A stretch of 64,000 nt of DNA from an uncultured SAR116 cluster alpha proteobacterium. GTDB lineage: Bacteria; Pseudomonadota; Alphaproteobacteria; Puniceispirillales; Marisalimonadaceae. Under the pieces are notes generated by a model, which was not told where the DNA came from, searched no databases, and worked only from the letters and a program-made list of their open reading frames with translations. Shown piece by piece: positions 9,563 to 18,746 of this stretch. The stretch is from assembly GCA_902616005.1 (NCBI GenBank), contig CACMRG010000005.1, positions 18,156 to 82,155 on the forward strand, written 5' to 3'. Both the position numbers and the translations under genes were made by a program. Within the stretch, counting starts at the first letter, position 1. Each line of letters begins with the position of its first letter.

Positions 9563-9997
9563 TTAACTTTTATTTACTAAGGTCTCTTTTATTCTTTTTA
9601 GATAATGTCTTAGATTTTGATCTTCAATATAACTTAAATTTGAGAGAGCCTCTTGCCTGGTTTGTTGAGCCTTATCTCTCATTTTAATAATAATGGGTTT
9701 AATTTTTTTTGATAAAAAAACAGTTTTAATTCTTTTATCAACTTTATCACTTTTTCTTATTATCCATCCTTTTTTTTCCATTCTATCTAATAACCTACTT
9801 AATGGCGCTTTTTCTAAATCTAATAATTTTGCAAATTCAGATTGATTTATTCCTTCATTAAAATACAGATAATTAAGTATCCACCATTGTGACCTAGTTA
9901 ACCCAAGCTCTGACATTCTTTTATCAAAAAGGTTTCTCATTAGACGGGCAACATCATGAATTAGAAAACCAATATTATTTTTATAATCTTCTTCCAT
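9563..9997 (-). CDS. MarR-family transcriptional regulator
   Basis: A 144-residue winged-helix regulator; the region LTRSQWWILNYLYFNEGINQSEFAKLLDLEKAPLSRLLDRMEKKGWI carries the recognition helix and the wing follows. I chose the ATG at 9997 rather than the TTG at 10015 because AGGAAA at 10006-10001 lies upstream as a fitting ribosome binding site. It is first in the run emrA-emrB-methyltransferase-moxR-vwa-thioesterase and by family habit would repress this operon and sense the pump's substrate. Confidence 0.92.
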   Translation of the reverse strand: MEEDYKNNIGFLIHDVARLMRNLFDKRMSELGLTRSQWWILNYLYFNEGINQSEFAKLLDLEKAPLSRLLDRMEKKGWIIRKSDKVDKRIKTVFLSKKIKPIIIKMRDKAQQTRQEALSNLSYIEDQNLRHYLKRIKETLVNKS

Positions 9998-10016
9998 TAA
10001 TAGTTTCCTAGACAAC

Positions 10017-10024
10017 AGTATACT
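10017..10024. promoter_or_regulatory. Possible MarR operator core upstream of marR
   Basis: The perfect 8-base palindrome AGTATACT lies about 20 bases upstream of the MarR start codon, inside a wider imperfect repeat with CCTAG on one side and CTAGG on the other. Autoregulating MarR proteins often bind such sites. The element is short in AT-rich DNA, so this is a weak inference. Confidence 0.25.
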
Positions 10025-10073
10025 AGGTAACTATTAACATCAAAAAAAAATAATGCAAGAAATTTAATTTTTT

Positions 10074-10412
10074 TTATTCATAAAAAGTAGCATTATTTTT
10101 TAATACATTAATAAAGTTTTGTTTCACAGCTGTTGACCCTACAATTGGACCATCTTCTAATTGAATTTTTAACTCTTGTTTTTTTAAAGACTCTATAATC
10201 GGTCCTGCTAAATTATCATGGTCTTTTTTAAATGTATGAAAGTCAGGAAACAATAATACCAATGTTGCTGATGTATCGGAATTTTCAAATATAAACTTTA
10301 GTAATGTACCATTTTTTATGCCTTGGGCGTCAGCTTTATTATCTGTAAAGTTTACAAACATGTCTTTTGACATTTTGTCTTTAAAATTTATTTTGATTGT
10401 TCTTGCGTACAT
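10074..10412 (-). CDS. Uncharacterised 112-aa protein, possible dimeric alpha/beta barrel
   Basis: A small soluble protein whose beta-alpha pattern, with start MYARTIKINFKDKMSKD and a later block GPIVGSTAV, recalls single-domain antibiotic-biosynthesis-monooxygenase/ferredoxin-like folds. There is no recognisable catalytic motif. It lies eight bases after the KDPGal aldolase stop on the same strand, so it probably rides on the sugar-acid operon as its last gene. Function not assigned. Confidence 0.6.
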   Translation of the reverse strand: MYARTIKINFKDKMSKDMFVNFTDNKADAQGIKNGTLLKFIFENSDTSATLVLLFPDFHTFKKDHDNLAGPIIESLKKQELKIQLEDGPIVGSTAVKQNFINVLKNNATFYE

Positions 10413-10420
10413 TATTTAAT

Positions 10421-11053
10421 TTAAAAAGAAATTTTAATTAATTTATTTCTGCTAATAGCTTGATACATTTTTGTAAAATCTTCAACTCTATTTTTAATTT
10501 CATATAAACTCATTTTAGGATTATAAATGTTAGTTCCAATCCCAAAACCAGAAATATTAAAATCAATCCACTCTTTCATATTAGAAGAATTAATTCCTCC
10601 AACAGCAAAGCATTTAGTATTTTTGGGAAGTATTTGACTAATAGCATTGAATGTTTTTGGGCCTATACTTGAAGCAGGAAAAAACTTCAAAGCATCAGCA
10701 CCTGAATTAAGTGCTAACAATGCCTCTGAAGCTGTGAAACAACCAGGAATACTCACCATTTTGAATTTCTTTGTTTCTTTAATAACTTCATCATTAGTGT
10801 TCGGAGAAACTATTAACTTTGCTCCGGTGTCAAATACATCTTTTACATCTTTAACATTTAGAACAGTACCTGCTCCTATGAGTGCTTTGTCAGTATATTT
10901 ATTGACCAATAATTGAATACTTTTCAATGGGTTTGGAGAATTTAGAGGTACCTCAATTATATTAAAACCATTGTCAATCAATATATCAGCTATATCTAAA
11001 ACTTTATCAGTTGTTATACCTCTTAAAATTGCAATTAACGGTAAATACTTCAT
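10421..11053 (-). CDS. dgoA: 2-dehydro-3-deoxy-6-phosphogalactonate aldolase (KDPG aldolase family)
   Basis: A 210-residue class I aldolase of the KDPG/KDPGal family that splits 2-keto-3-deoxy-6-phosphogalactonate to pyruvate and glyceraldehyde 3-phosphate. Start PLIAILRGITTDK carries the catalytic Glu-free variant typical of DgoA (ILRG), VSPNTN follows, and the Schiff-base Lys lies in ADALKFFPAS. Its ATG overlaps the kinase stop (ATGA), matching the usual dgoK-dgoA pairing. Specificity for the galactonate rather than the gluconate derivative rests mainly on that pairing. Confidence 0.85.
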   Translation of the reverse strand: MKYLPLIAILRGITTDKVLDIADILIDNGFNIIEVPLNSPNPLKSIQLLVNKYTDKALIGAGTVLNVKDVKDVFDTGAKLIVSPNTNDEVIKETKKFKMVSIPGCFTASEALLALNSGADALKFFPASSIGPKTFNAISQILPKNTKCFAVGGINSSNMKEWIDFNISGFGIGTNIYNPKMSLYEIKNRVEDFTKMYQAISRNKLIKISF

Positions 11054-11937
11054 AGGTTTAAACTTTTCTTAAAAAAGGATAGACCATTCAAAACCATTTC
11101 ATTTGAATTGAATAATTGAATAGACTTCGATCTTCCTTTTAATATTAATTCATAGTACTTATTCAAATTTGAAGATCCAATTATTACTAAGTTTTTATCT
11201 TCCCAATAGGTTTTGCTCCCAGACAATTCTATACCTAATAAGTAACCTACTAATTTTGAATTATTGGATGTTTGATTTGAGTTTTTTAATAAGTCTTCAG
11301 CACGTATTTCAAATAGCTTATTAGAAATAAGAGATGGATTTTCTATAATTAAATTAGCAGCCGATTTAACAATTTCATCTTTAAGTCTAGTAGTATTTAA
11401 ACTATGTTTTAAAATAGAATATTTTTTTACTATTTCATATAACTCACCAGTTAAATATGTAGTAAATTCATGAATATTATAACTTTTCAAATTGACCCAT
11501 TTACTATGTGTTCCTGGTAAACATATAGAACCATTAAAACCAATATTATTTAAAAGAAAACCAGCTATTTGAGTTTCTTCACCTCTCATTACATCCGATG
11601 GATTAGATTGAGATACACCTGATAGTATATGGACATTAATATCATCAAGAATATTTAAAGTTTTAAAATTAAGGTTTCTGATATTACAAGGAGATTTTAT
11701 ATAGGGTACCTCAATCCAACCTTGTTTTGCCCCTACCATTCCACTAGCAATAACAATATTAATATCAAATTGTTTTTTCCAAGGAGTTATATTTTTTACA
11801 AGTGTATTTTCAAATTCTTTTTGATCAACAAATTTCATGCCTTCTTGGGTAGAAACCTGATCAATAACATTATTATTCTCCATTAGGTAAGCTCTAAAAT
11901 TAGATGTTCCCCAATCTAGAGCTACCCAGTGATTCAT
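11050..11937 (-). CDS. dgoK: 2-dehydro-3-deoxygalactonokinase
   Basis: A 295-residue sugar-acid kinase of the DgoK family, phosphorylating 2-keto-3-deoxygalactonate with ATP. The N-terminal DWGTSNFRAY phosphate-binding loop is characteristic, as are MRGEETQI and LPGTHSKW in the middle. It lies just after the aldehyde dehydrogenase gene and overlaps dgoA. The galactonate dehydratase that would make its substrate is not in the window. Confidence 0.9.
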   Translation of the reverse strand: MNHWVALDWGTSNFRAYLMENNNVIDQVSTQEGMKFVDQKEFENTLVKNITPWKKQFDINIVIASGMVGAKQGWIEVPYIKSPCNIRNLNFKTLNILDDINVHILSGVSQSNPSDVMRGEETQIAGFLLNNIGFNGSICLPGTHSKWVNLKSYNIHEFTTYLTGELYEIVKKYSILKHSLNTTRLKDEIVKSAANLIIENPSLISNKLFEIRAEDLLKNSNQTSNNSKLVGYLLGIELSGSKTYWEDKNLVIIGSSNLNKYYELILKGRSKSIQLFNSNEMVLNGLSFFKKSLNL

Positions 11938-11955
11938 AAAGCTACTAACAAAAAA

Positions 11956-13398
11956 TTATAAACCTGTTTGAGAAACTAATTTAGTAGTCATATAAGCTTC
12001 TAAACCTTCAGGACCACCTTCGGAACCATAACCTGAATCTTTAACACCACCAAATGGAGTGTCAACTAAGCCTAATCCGTGATGGTTGATTGAAACTTGC
12101 CCACTTTCAATCCCAGCTCCTAATTCTTGAGCTTTTTTATTTGAATTAGTGTAAGCATATGCAGCTAACCCATAATCAAGTCTATTAGCTTCTTGTATAA
12201 CTTCTTCCATTTTTGAAAATGATGAAATTGGCGCCAATGGCCCAAATGGTTCTTCATTCATAATTCTTGAGTCCTGGCTAACATTGGTCATTACAGTTGG
12301 TTCAAAAAAGTAACCTTTGTTACCTTTTCTTTTTCCTCCAGTAAGAATTTTGGCGCCTTTTTCAACTGCATCTGAGACAAAGCCCTCAATAGCAGTCAAT
12401 CTTCTATCATGAGCTAAAGGACCCATTTTGACACCATCTTCAAGACCATTACCTACATTAATTTCTTCTGCTTTTTTTACAAAGCCGTCAACAAATTTAT
12501 TGTAAACTGAGTCATGGACTAAAAAACGTGTTGGTGAGATACAAACTTGACCTGCATTTCTAAATTTATTAGCACTTAATATTTTTACTGCTACATCTAC
12601 ATCAGCATCTTCACACACTATAGCAGGAGAATGTCCGCCTAACTCCATAGTTACCCTTTTCATATGCGCACCTGCTAGAGCAGCAAGCTGTTTACCTACG
12701 GCTGTAGAACCTGTAAATGTGACTTTTCGAATAATTGGATGCGGTATTAAATATTCAGATATTTCAGCAGGTATTCCAAAAACAAGATTAAGAGACCCTT
12801 TTGGCATTCCAGCTTCATCAAAAGCTTTTACCAATTCAGCAACACTTGCTGGAGTTTCTTCAGGACCTTTCACAATAGCTGTGCAGCCTGCAGCAAACGC
12901 AGCAGCTATTTTTTTAACAACTTGATTTAGTGGAAAATTCCACGGCGTAAATGCTGCTATCACACCAACTGGTTCTTTGAAAACAAATTGATAAATACCT
13001 TTTGCCCTTGGAGGTATTATTCTACCATATGCACGCTTACCTTCTTCAGCATACCATTCAATTGAATCGGCAGCACCTAGAGTTTCTATCATTGCTTCAG
13101 CTAGAGGTTTGCCTTGTTCCATAGTTAAAAGTTTGGCAATATAATCTGCTCTTGATCTAAAAATATCAGCTGCTTTTCTCATTATTTTTGATCTTTCATA
13201 GGCAGAAACATCCTTCCAATCTTTAAAAGCTTTATCTGCAGCAGATAGAGCAATATCTAAATCTTCTTTTCTAGCATGTGATAATTTTCCTATAACTTCT
13301 TCCGTTGCTGGATTAATAATTTCTAGTGTTTCTCTAGACACAGAATCTCTCCATTCTCCATCTAAAAATAATTGTGTATTTGGATAGTTTTGTAACAT
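11956..13398 (-). CDS. NAD(P)-dependent aldehyde dehydrogenase, succinate-semialdehyde type
   Basis: A 480-residue aldehyde dehydrogenase with catalytic Cys in [11 protein letters not shown], general-base Glu in [10 protein letters not shown], and cofactor loop FTGSTAVGK. It is closest in look to succinate-semialdehyde/2,5-dioxopentanoate dehydrogenases. Set between a HisC-like aminotransferase and dgoK-dgoA, it could oxidise an aldehyde from sugar-acid or amine breakdown. GGAG precedes the ATG. It is not the box-pathway semialdehyde dehydrogenase, which belongs to a different ALDH group. Confidence 0.9.
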   Translation of the reverse strand: MLQNYPNTQLFLDGEWRDSVSRETLEIINPATEEVIGKLSHARKEDLDIALSAADKAFKDWKDVSAYERSKIMRKAADIFRSRADYIAKLLTMEQGKPLAEAMIETLGAADSIEWYAEEGKRAYGRIIPPRAKGIYQFVFKEPVGVIAAFTPWNFPLNQVVKKIAAAFAAGCTAIVKGPEETPASVAELVKAFDEAGMPKGSLNLVFGIPAEISEYLIPHPIIRKVTFTGSTAVGKQLAALAGAHMKRVTMELGGHSPAIVCEDADVDVAVKILSANKFRNAGQVCISPTRFLVHDSVYNKFVDGFVKKAEEINVGNGLEDGVKMGPLAHDRRLTAIEGFVSDAVEKGAKILTGGKRKGNKGYFFEPTVMTNVSQDSRIMNEEPFGPLAPISSFSKMEEVIQEANRLDYGLAAYAYTNSNKKAQELGAGIESGQVSINHHGLGLVDTPFGGVKDSGYGSEGGPEGLEAYMTTKLVSQTGL

Positions 13399-13409
13399 TT
13401 TTTTCTCCG

Positions 13410-14528
13410 TTATTTTAAATATAATTTTTTCTTTGCATTAGATAATGCTAATGGAAATTTTTCTTTAAATAATTTTAAATCTTTATCAGTTCCCGCTGAT
13501 ACTCTTATACAACGATTTTCTGGACTAGTAAAAGGCATTCTTACAAAAATACCATTGGATATTAAAAAATCTAAAACATTTTTTGCAAAAATACCATCAT
13601 AGCCACAATCAATAGCCAGAAAATTAGTATAACTTTTTATAAATTTACAATTATTTGAAATTACAATTTTTTCTAATTTTTTAAGAGATTTTTTTACTTT
13701 TGAAATTACATCCTCTAAGTGCTTATTGTCTTTTAATGAAGCTATTGCAGCAAATTGAGAGACCCTATTCATGCCGAAATGATTTCTAATTTTATCAAAA
13801 TTATTTATTAATTTTCTATGACCTATGCCATAACCAACTCGAGCGCCTGCCAAACCATAAGCTTTTGAAAAAGTTCTCATTCTAATTATATTTTCTTGAT
13901 TGATATCTATGTCAATCAATTCTTCTGTAGAAACAAAATCGGCATATGCTTCATCTAGACAAATTAATGTTTCTTTAGGAACTTCAGTGATAAATTTTTT
14001 CATTTCTACTTTTTTATTTAGAGTACCCATCGGATTATTTGGATTTGAGACATAAACAATTTTTGGAAACTCAATTTTAGAAATTTTTAATAAACCATCT
14101 ATATCCTCAAAGTCATTTTTAAAAGGAATTTTTTTTAACAATCCCCCGTATCCATTTACATGATAATTAAAAGTTGGATAAGATCCATCAGTTGTAACAA
14201 CTTTATCATTGGGCTCTACAAACATCCTTACGAGATAACCTAAAAGTCCATCAATTCCCTCGCCAATTATTATATTTTCTGGTTTTACGTTATGCTTTTT
14301 TGCTATTTCAATTTTAAGGTCATAATTCTCTGGATCTCCATACATCCAGAGAGAACTAAGCTCAGCTTTCATCACTTTTAGTGCTTCAAGTGATGGACCA
14401 AAAACACTTTCATTAGCGCCAATACGCGAATCAAAAAATTTATCTAATATTCTTTCTTGAGCTTCTGGTCCAACAAAAGGTATTGAGCTAGGAAGTGAAT
14501 TCAAAATTTTTGTATAATTATTAGTCAT
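13410..14528 (-). CDS. HisC-like PLP-dependent aminotransferase (class I/II)
   Basis: A 372-residue fold-type I aminotransferase resembling histidinol-phosphate aminotransferase. The PLP Lys lies in [17 protein letters not shown], with VSNPNNPMG and CLDEAYADF before it and the substrate Arg region NRCIRVSAG near the end. No his genes are near; it heads the run to the aldehyde dehydrogenase and dgo genes, so a catabolic or side role is likelier than histidine synthesis. Substrate unknown. Confidence 0.82.
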   Translation of the reverse strand: MTNNYTKILNSLPSSIPFVGPEAQERILDKFFDSRIGANESVFGPSLEALKVMKAELSSLWMYGDPENYDLKIEIAKKHNVKPENIIIGEGIDGLLGYLVRMFVEPNDKVVTTDGSYPTFNYHVNGYGGLLKKIPFKNDFEDIDGLLKISKIEFPKIVYVSNPNNPMGTLNKKVEMKKFITEVPKETLICLDEAYADFVSTEELIDIDINQENIIRMRTFSKAYGLAGARVGYGIGHRKLINNFDKIRNHFGMNRVSQFAAIASLKDNKHLEDVISKVKKSLKKLEKIVISNNCKFIKSYTNFLAIDCGYDGIFAKNVLDFLISNGIFVRMPFTSPENRCIRVSAGTDKDLKLFKEKFPLALSNAKKKLYLK

Positions 14529-14558
14529 AAAAGCTTCTTTTTTTAAAAAAAAATATAA

Positions 14559-14595
14559 TTGATAATTGTATACTTACAATGAAAAACATTATCAA
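14559..14595. promoter_or_regulatory. Inverted repeats in a divergent promoter region, possible operator
   Basis: Between the HisC-like gene (minus) and the gene at 14642 (plus), TTGATAAT (14559-14566) pairs with ATTATCAA (14588-14595). Inside lies ATTGTA (14565-14570) opposed to TACAAT (14575-14580) around four bases. The inner element resembles operators of GntR/FadR-type regulators, but no such regulator gene is in the window. A candidate control point for both transcripts. Confidence 0.35.
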
Positions 14596-14641
14596 TATTA
14601 TTGACATAATATATTATTTTAACTTAACAGAGGAGAATTAA

Positions 14642-15259
14642 TTGGCAATAGTATCTAGAAGAATAGCAAAACCATTACCTGGTAAAACTGAAGTGGTTAT
14701 GTCAAGGGTCACAAGATTTAAAGATTTAGTTATAAAGTCGGGTGCAAAAGCAAGAGCGGCCAAGTTTGTAGGAGGGTCTTTAAATGGCTCTATACAACTC
14801 ACTACAATTTTTGATAACATGACTGAAGCTACAAAATCTTTTGAAGCATACTCTAAAGATCCTGAAATGATTTCTTTAATGAAAGAAAGAGAAGATAATC
14901 CTGCAGCAACACTAATTGGACCTGAAATTTATACAAGTGTTTATGGTTCTCCTTCTCCAAATCATAATGTTCTCTTATTAAGAGAATATGAAATGAATAG
15001 AAAATCTTTGTCTAAGGCACTTGAGTTACTATCTAAAGTTGATGAAATAGTCCAAAAAGAAGACTCGAAAATGTTGGCACTTAGACCAATTATTGCGGAC
15101 AAAATGGATGCTCTATTTGTTGTATACTATTATTCATCAATTGCCTCTATGGGTGAGATTGTTGATAGAGTAGGAATGTCTGAGGAGTTTCAAAAACTTG
15201 TCAATGAGGCAAATGAATATGGAATACTTACATCTTCAAATGTATTAATAAATATATAG
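14642..15259 (+). CDS. Uncharacterised protein with two tandem alpha/beta-barrel-like halves, 205 aa
   Basis: A 205-residue soluble protein. Both halves end in a similar pattern: a helix with Pro-Glu-Met or Glu-Glu-Phe followed by Gly and a strand (about residues 75-100 and 175-203), suggesting a duplicated ferredoxin-like/dimeric alpha-beta barrel as in NIPSNAP or ABM proteins. The start is TTG with AGGAGA at 14631-14636, five bases away, which decides it. It is the only plus-strand gene in this catabolic region and ends in a clear terminator. Function unknown. Confidence 0.7.
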   Translation: MAIVSRRIAKPLPGKTEVVMSRVTRFKDLVIKSGAKARAAKFVGGSLNGSIQLTTIFDNMTEATKSFEAYSKDPEMISLMKEREDNPAATLIGPEIYTSVYGSPSPNHNVLLLREYEMNRKSLSKALELLSKVDEIVQKEDSKMLALRPIIADKMDALFVVYYYSSIASMGEIVDRVGMSEEFQKLVNEANEYGILTSSNVLINI

Positions 15260-15265
15260 ACCTAG

Positions 15266-15292
15266 ATTGAGGAATTTTACTCCTCAATTTTT
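15266..15292 (+). terminator. Rho-independent terminator
   Basis: ATTGAGGA (15266-15273) and TCCTCAAT (15281-15288) form a perfect 8-bp stem with a seven-base loop, followed by a T run to 15292. It lies six bases past the stop of the two-domain barrel protein and overlaps the last codons of the convergent amidohydrolase gene. Confidence 0.8.
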
Positions 15293-16200
15293 AAATCTAG
15301 TTTATAAACTTTTAATGCTGTGTTATAAAAAAGATCTTTTTTTTCACTTGAACTAAAATTTTTTACAATTTTATAATAATTATTGTAAAGATCATTGAAG
15401 CTTATTTTTAAACTTGAAACTGGAAAATTACTTGCAAACATACATCTAGATGGAGAAAAAATATCAATTACATCTAATATGATTTTTCTATTCTCCTCAT
15501 AGTTCCAATCTTGGTTTTTAACGCCAAATTCAGATAATTTGATATATACATTTCCTTCATTTGCTAGGACTTTTAAAGAATTTTTCCATTTTATAATTGC
15601 ATCATTACTTCGATCCCATGGGAAACCTGCATGATTAATGACGACTTTTACATTTGGAATAAGCCTTATAACTTGTAATGACTCAATTAGGTGCCAAGAT
15701 GGGATTCTTAAATCGTAATTCAAATTATATTTTTCTAAAAGTTTTAAACCGTCTCTCCATTTTTGATCTTGCATAGTCCCAACATAATTATCATATTTGT
15801 CACTTTCTTTATTTTTTACAATAGGCTTTGATCTAATTCCTTTAACAAATTTAAAAGATGCCTGTTTTTCAATGACTTCTTCTGCATTTTTAGTATGAAA
15901 CCAAGCGTGAGCCACAACAGCAGTAGGTAAGTTATATTTATTTTTTATACTTTTCAACCACTTAGTCTCACCTACTTGATCTGATCTATCCCACTCAGCC
16001 TCACAATGAATTGTTCCAATGATGTTATGATTGATTGTATCTTTTCTGTAATTTTCTGGAAGATAGTTTTTTTTTAAATTGTTGTAATCACCTAAAAAGA
16101 AATTTTCTTCATAATGATCAGACAAAAAAGGATAATAATTTTTATCTAAATCCCAAAAGTGGTGATGTGCGTCAATTATTGGAAGATTTTGTTCATTCAT
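15277..16200 (-). CDS. Amidohydrolase-family (amidohydrolase 2) TIM-barrel hydrolase, likely lactonase
   Basis: A 307-residue TIM-barrel protein with the N-terminal metal motif IDAHHHFWD (residues 9-17), the strand VVINHAGFPW and the late MFASNFPVS, the layout of 2-pyrone-4,6-dicarboxylate lactonase and L-fucono/L-rhamnono-lactonase relatives. Near dgoK-dgoA a sugar-lactone substrate is attractive but unproven. It is followed upstream on the same strand by a TauD-type dioxygenase gene six bases away. Confidence 0.8.
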   Translation of the reverse strand: MNEQNLPIIDAHHHFWDLDKNYYPFLSDHYEENFFLGDYNNLKKNYLPENYRKDTINHNIIGTIHCEAEWDRSDQVGETKWLKSIKNKYNLPTAVVAHAWFHTKNAEEVIEKQASFKFVKGIRSKPIVKNKESDKYDNYVGTMQDQKWRDGLKLLEKYNLNYDLRIPSWHLIESLQVIRLIPNVKVVINHAGFPWDRSNDAIIKWKNSLKVLANEGNVYIKLSEFGVKNQDWNYEENRKIILDVIDIFSPSRCMFASNFPVSSLKISFNDLYNNYYKIVKNFSSSEKKDLFYNTALKVYKLDLKIEE

Positions 16201-16206
16201 AAAATA

Positions 16207-17073
16207 CTAAGCCATTACTGGCTCTTCATCACCAACTAGTGTAACCCTATGCATAATCCTTTTTATAATATTGTTATTAAAGGGCTTTACTGAATGCATT
16301 GTACACCTGTTATCCCATATTATAATATCATCATTGTTCCATATATGCTCATAAACATATTTTGGTTGAATAGAATGCTCTATTAGTTTTTCTAATAATT
16401 TCCTTCCTTTATCATAATCATAATCTACAATTTTAACCATTGTATGTGGAGAAAGAAAAAGGCTTGGTTTTTTAGTTACTGGATGCCTCCTTACTAATGG
16501 GTGAATTACAGGGTCAAGTTTATCATAATTACCTTTATTTTTTCTTCTACTTAACTCCTTTGATAAATTTATTATATATTCATGATCATGTACCACTCTA
16601 AAATTTCTTATCTTTTCTTTTAATGTCTCTTCTAAATCCTCATAAGCTTTATACATATTTGCGAATAGAGTATTTCCACCTTTGTTTGTGGTAGAAATTC
16701 CATGTAAAATTGAACCATTACTTGGAATTTTTCTAAAAGAACTATCTGTATGCCACAACCAAGATTGTTTTAAATACTGCCAAGAAGTTTCTTTATTTGG
16801 AATAATTTTTCCATTTTCGTCTACATTAGACACACGATAAATTTCAGGGTTTTTTGAAGACCTATGAGATAATGAGGGGTGAACTTCAAGTTCACCAAAT
16901 TTTTTCCCAAATTTAATATGATCTTCATCAGAAATATTTTGCTTTGGAAAGATTACAATTAAATATTGCACCCATAAATCTTTGATTTTTTTAAAAGTAT
17001 TTTCATCAATCTTTGAAAGATCTATACCTTCAATTGAAATACCAATATTTTTATGAATCTGTTTTACTTTCAT
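16207..17073 (-). CDS. TauD/TfdA-family Fe(II)/2-oxoglutarate dioxygenase
   Basis: A 288-residue dioxygenase of the taurine/2,4-D type. Iron ligands are visible as His108-x-Asp110 in WLWHTDSSF and His260 in NRCTMHSV, and Arg276 fits the 2-oxoglutarate-binding position. It would hydroxylate a small acid, which could release sulfite or open an ether depending on substrate. It sits between the lactonase-like gene and a Bcr-type MFS gene on the same strand, suggesting one catabolic unit. Substrate not predictable. Confidence 0.88.
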   Translation of the reverse strand: MKVKQIHKNIGISIEGIDLSKIDENTFKKIKDLWVQYLIVIFPKQNISDEDHIKFGKKFGELEVHPSLSHRSSKNPEIYRVSNVDENGKIIPNKETSWQYLKQSWLWHTDSSFRKIPSNGSILHGISTTNKGGNTLFANMYKAYEDLEETLKEKIRNFRVVHDHEYIINLSKELSRRKNKGNYDKLDPVIHPLVRRHPVTKKPSLFLSPHTMVKIVDYDYDKGRKLLEKLIEHSIQPKYVYEHIWNNDDIIIWDNRCTMHSVKPFNNNIIKRIMHRVTLVGDEEPVMA

Positions 17074-17088
17074 AAAAACCTTAATTAC

Positions 17089-18255
17089 TTATTTTATCAT
17101 ATTGACAATTATAGAAGAAAAAATTGATATTGTCGACATTGTCAATATACCAATTAAACTTATTAAAAATATATTTGCACCTCCAAAATATATAATTAAA
17201 TATCCAGCCAAACCTCCAAAACCAACCTGTAATGCGCCCATTAATCCACTTGATGCACCTTGATTTTTACTGACAGAATTAATGGCACCTATCATTGCAT
17301 TAGCAACAATAAATCCATGAGAAAATCCTATCAACAAGCAAATGAAAGTAAGGAAAAATATAGATTGAATTTCAATTAAATTTAAAATTATTAACGTAAA
17401 AATAAAAATGAGGCTTAATATTGTTCCATATAAACACATTTTTTCTAAACCAATTTTAATTGTATATTTACTATTAATTAAATTTCCGAAAATATAACCA
17501 ACAGAGGTTAGTGAAAACCATAAACCGAATTCAGATGCACTTGCACCTAATCTTAGATATTCATAAGGCATAAATCCATTCATTGAATAATACATTCCTG
17601 TTTGCATTCCTCCAATAATGGAAAAACAAATGAACCACTTATTTTTGAAAATGATAATATAATTTTTTAAAATTTTTAAAATTGAAATGTCTTTAGACAT
17701 AATTTTTAATGTCTCTTTAAGACTAATATTTAAAAGAAGAAAAATAACTATACCGACAAAAAACAAGGCAATGAAATTAGAATGCCAACCAAAATATTCA
17801 GCAAACATTCCACCAAAAACAAAACATAAAATTGGTAAAATAACCATATAAGCAGTTACAGTTGACATTTTTGATGCAGCCTCTGACCTATTAAAGCTAT
17901 CGCTTATAATGTTTCTTCCTACAGCAAAACAAGCTGCCGCACCAATACCTTGAATGGTTCTTAAAAAAATTAATACAGAAATGTCATTTGAAAATGAACA
18001 AGCTAATGAAGAAAAAGAGAAAATTAAAGATCCATAAATGACTAAAGGCTTTCTACCAAACCTGTCTGATAATGGCCCCGCAAATAATTGCCCTACAGCT
18101 AAAAATAAAAAATAGATACTCAGAACCATTTGAGTATTAGAAAAACTTGAACCTAAATCTTCTTTTATTAGAGGTAATGAAGGAGAAATCATTGTCATGC
18201 CCATTATAGGCATAGCAATTAAAACTGAAATTAATAAAATATTAGGTTTATTCAA
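17089..18255 (-). CDS. MFS transporter, Bcr/CflA type
   Basis: A 388-residue inner-membrane protein with about 12 hydrophobic helices. MFS motif A appears as FAGPLSDRFGRKPL after helix 2, and FLRTIQGIGAAACFAVGRN on helix 4 is typical of Bcr/CflA-like efflux proteins. It follows the VOC gene by 12 bases and precedes the dioxygenase gene. It could export a drug or move the substrate of the neighbouring enzymes. Confidence 0.85.
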   Translation of the reverse strand: MNKPNILLISVLIAMPIMGMTMISPSLPLIKEDLGSSFSNTQMVLSIYFLFLAVGQLFAGPLSDRFGRKPLVIYGSLIFSFSSLACSFSNDISVLIFLRTIQGIGAAACFAVGRNIISDSFNRSEAASKMSTVTAYMVILPILCFVFGGMFAEYFGWHSNFIALFFVGIVIFLLLNISLKETLKIMSKDISILKILKNYIIIFKNKWFICFSIIGGMQTGMYYSMNGFMPYEYLRLGASASEFGLWFSLTSVGYIFGNLINSKYTIKIGLEKMCLYGTILSLIFIFTLIILNLIEIQSIFFLTFICLLIGFSHGFIVANAMIGAINSVSKNQGASSGLMGALQVGFGGLAGYLIIYFGGANIFLISLIGILTMSTISIFSSIIVNMIK

Positions 18256-18267
18256 AGAAGTCTCAAA

Positions 18268-18678
18268 TTATGAAACTTCTTTTTCATGTACCTCAATGAT
18301 GTTTCCATCAGGATCATAAAAAAAAATCTGTCTCCAGCCTGCAACAGCTGTTTCTCCCCAGTCAGAATACTTAATGCCGTTACTTTTCAAATGATTTTTA
18401 AATTTTTCTAGATCATCCGTTCTATAGGCTATATGACCTCTTTCTAAAGGATTAATTGAGTGCCCAGTTTTAAAATTAACCTCTAAATCTTTCTCAGCTA
18501 AGTGAGTTTGAATATTTCCATCTGTTACAAATTCAACATCTCCAGAATAACCTTTTCTTCTCTCCAAAATTGGTAAATCATTAGTTTCAGTATCTAATAG
18601 TAAAATTTTCTTATAAAAATCATTCATTTTTTTTACATTATTTGACGAAAGATTTATATGATGTAATTTTAATTTCAT
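18268..18678 (-). CDS. VOC-family (glyoxalase/dioxygenase-fold) protein
   Basis: A 136-residue vicinal-oxygen-chelate protein. Metal ligands can be read as His near the start (LHHINLS), His in ERGHIAYR and Glu in the final DPDGNIIEVHE, the usual three positions. Such proteins act as glyoxalases, extradiol dioxygenases or resistance proteins. First gene of the minus-strand run to the MFS, dioxygenase and lactonase genes. Substrate unknown. Confidence 0.82.
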   Translation of the reverse strand: MKLKLHHINLSSNNVKKMNDFYKKILLLDTETNDLPILERRKGYSGDVEFVTDGNIQTHLAEKDLEVNFKTGHSINPLERGHIAYRTDDLEKFKNHLKSNGIKYSDWGETAVAGWRQIFFYDPDGNIIEVHEKEVS

Positions 18679-18697
18679 GTTTTCTTATTATAAATGT

Positions 18698-18714
18698 TTA
18701 ACTAAATTAGTTAA
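18698..18714. promoter_or_regulatory. 17-base perfect palindrome between divergent genes
   Basis: TTAACTAA and TTAGTTAA flank one central A, a perfect palindrome in the 68-base gap between the VOC gene (minus) and the BT1-like transporter gene (plus). The size and place fit an operator for a dimeric regulator such as MarR or TetR types, but AT-rich DNA makes chance palindromes more likely. Confidence 0.35.
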
Positions 18715-18746
18715 TAGTACTTAAAATATATAATTAATAAATAAAA

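Noticed and set aside
11956..13398. Aldehyde dehydrogenase as the missing BoxD
   Set aside because: Its motifs and length match the succinate-semialdehyde group, and it is in the dgo run rather than the box operon.
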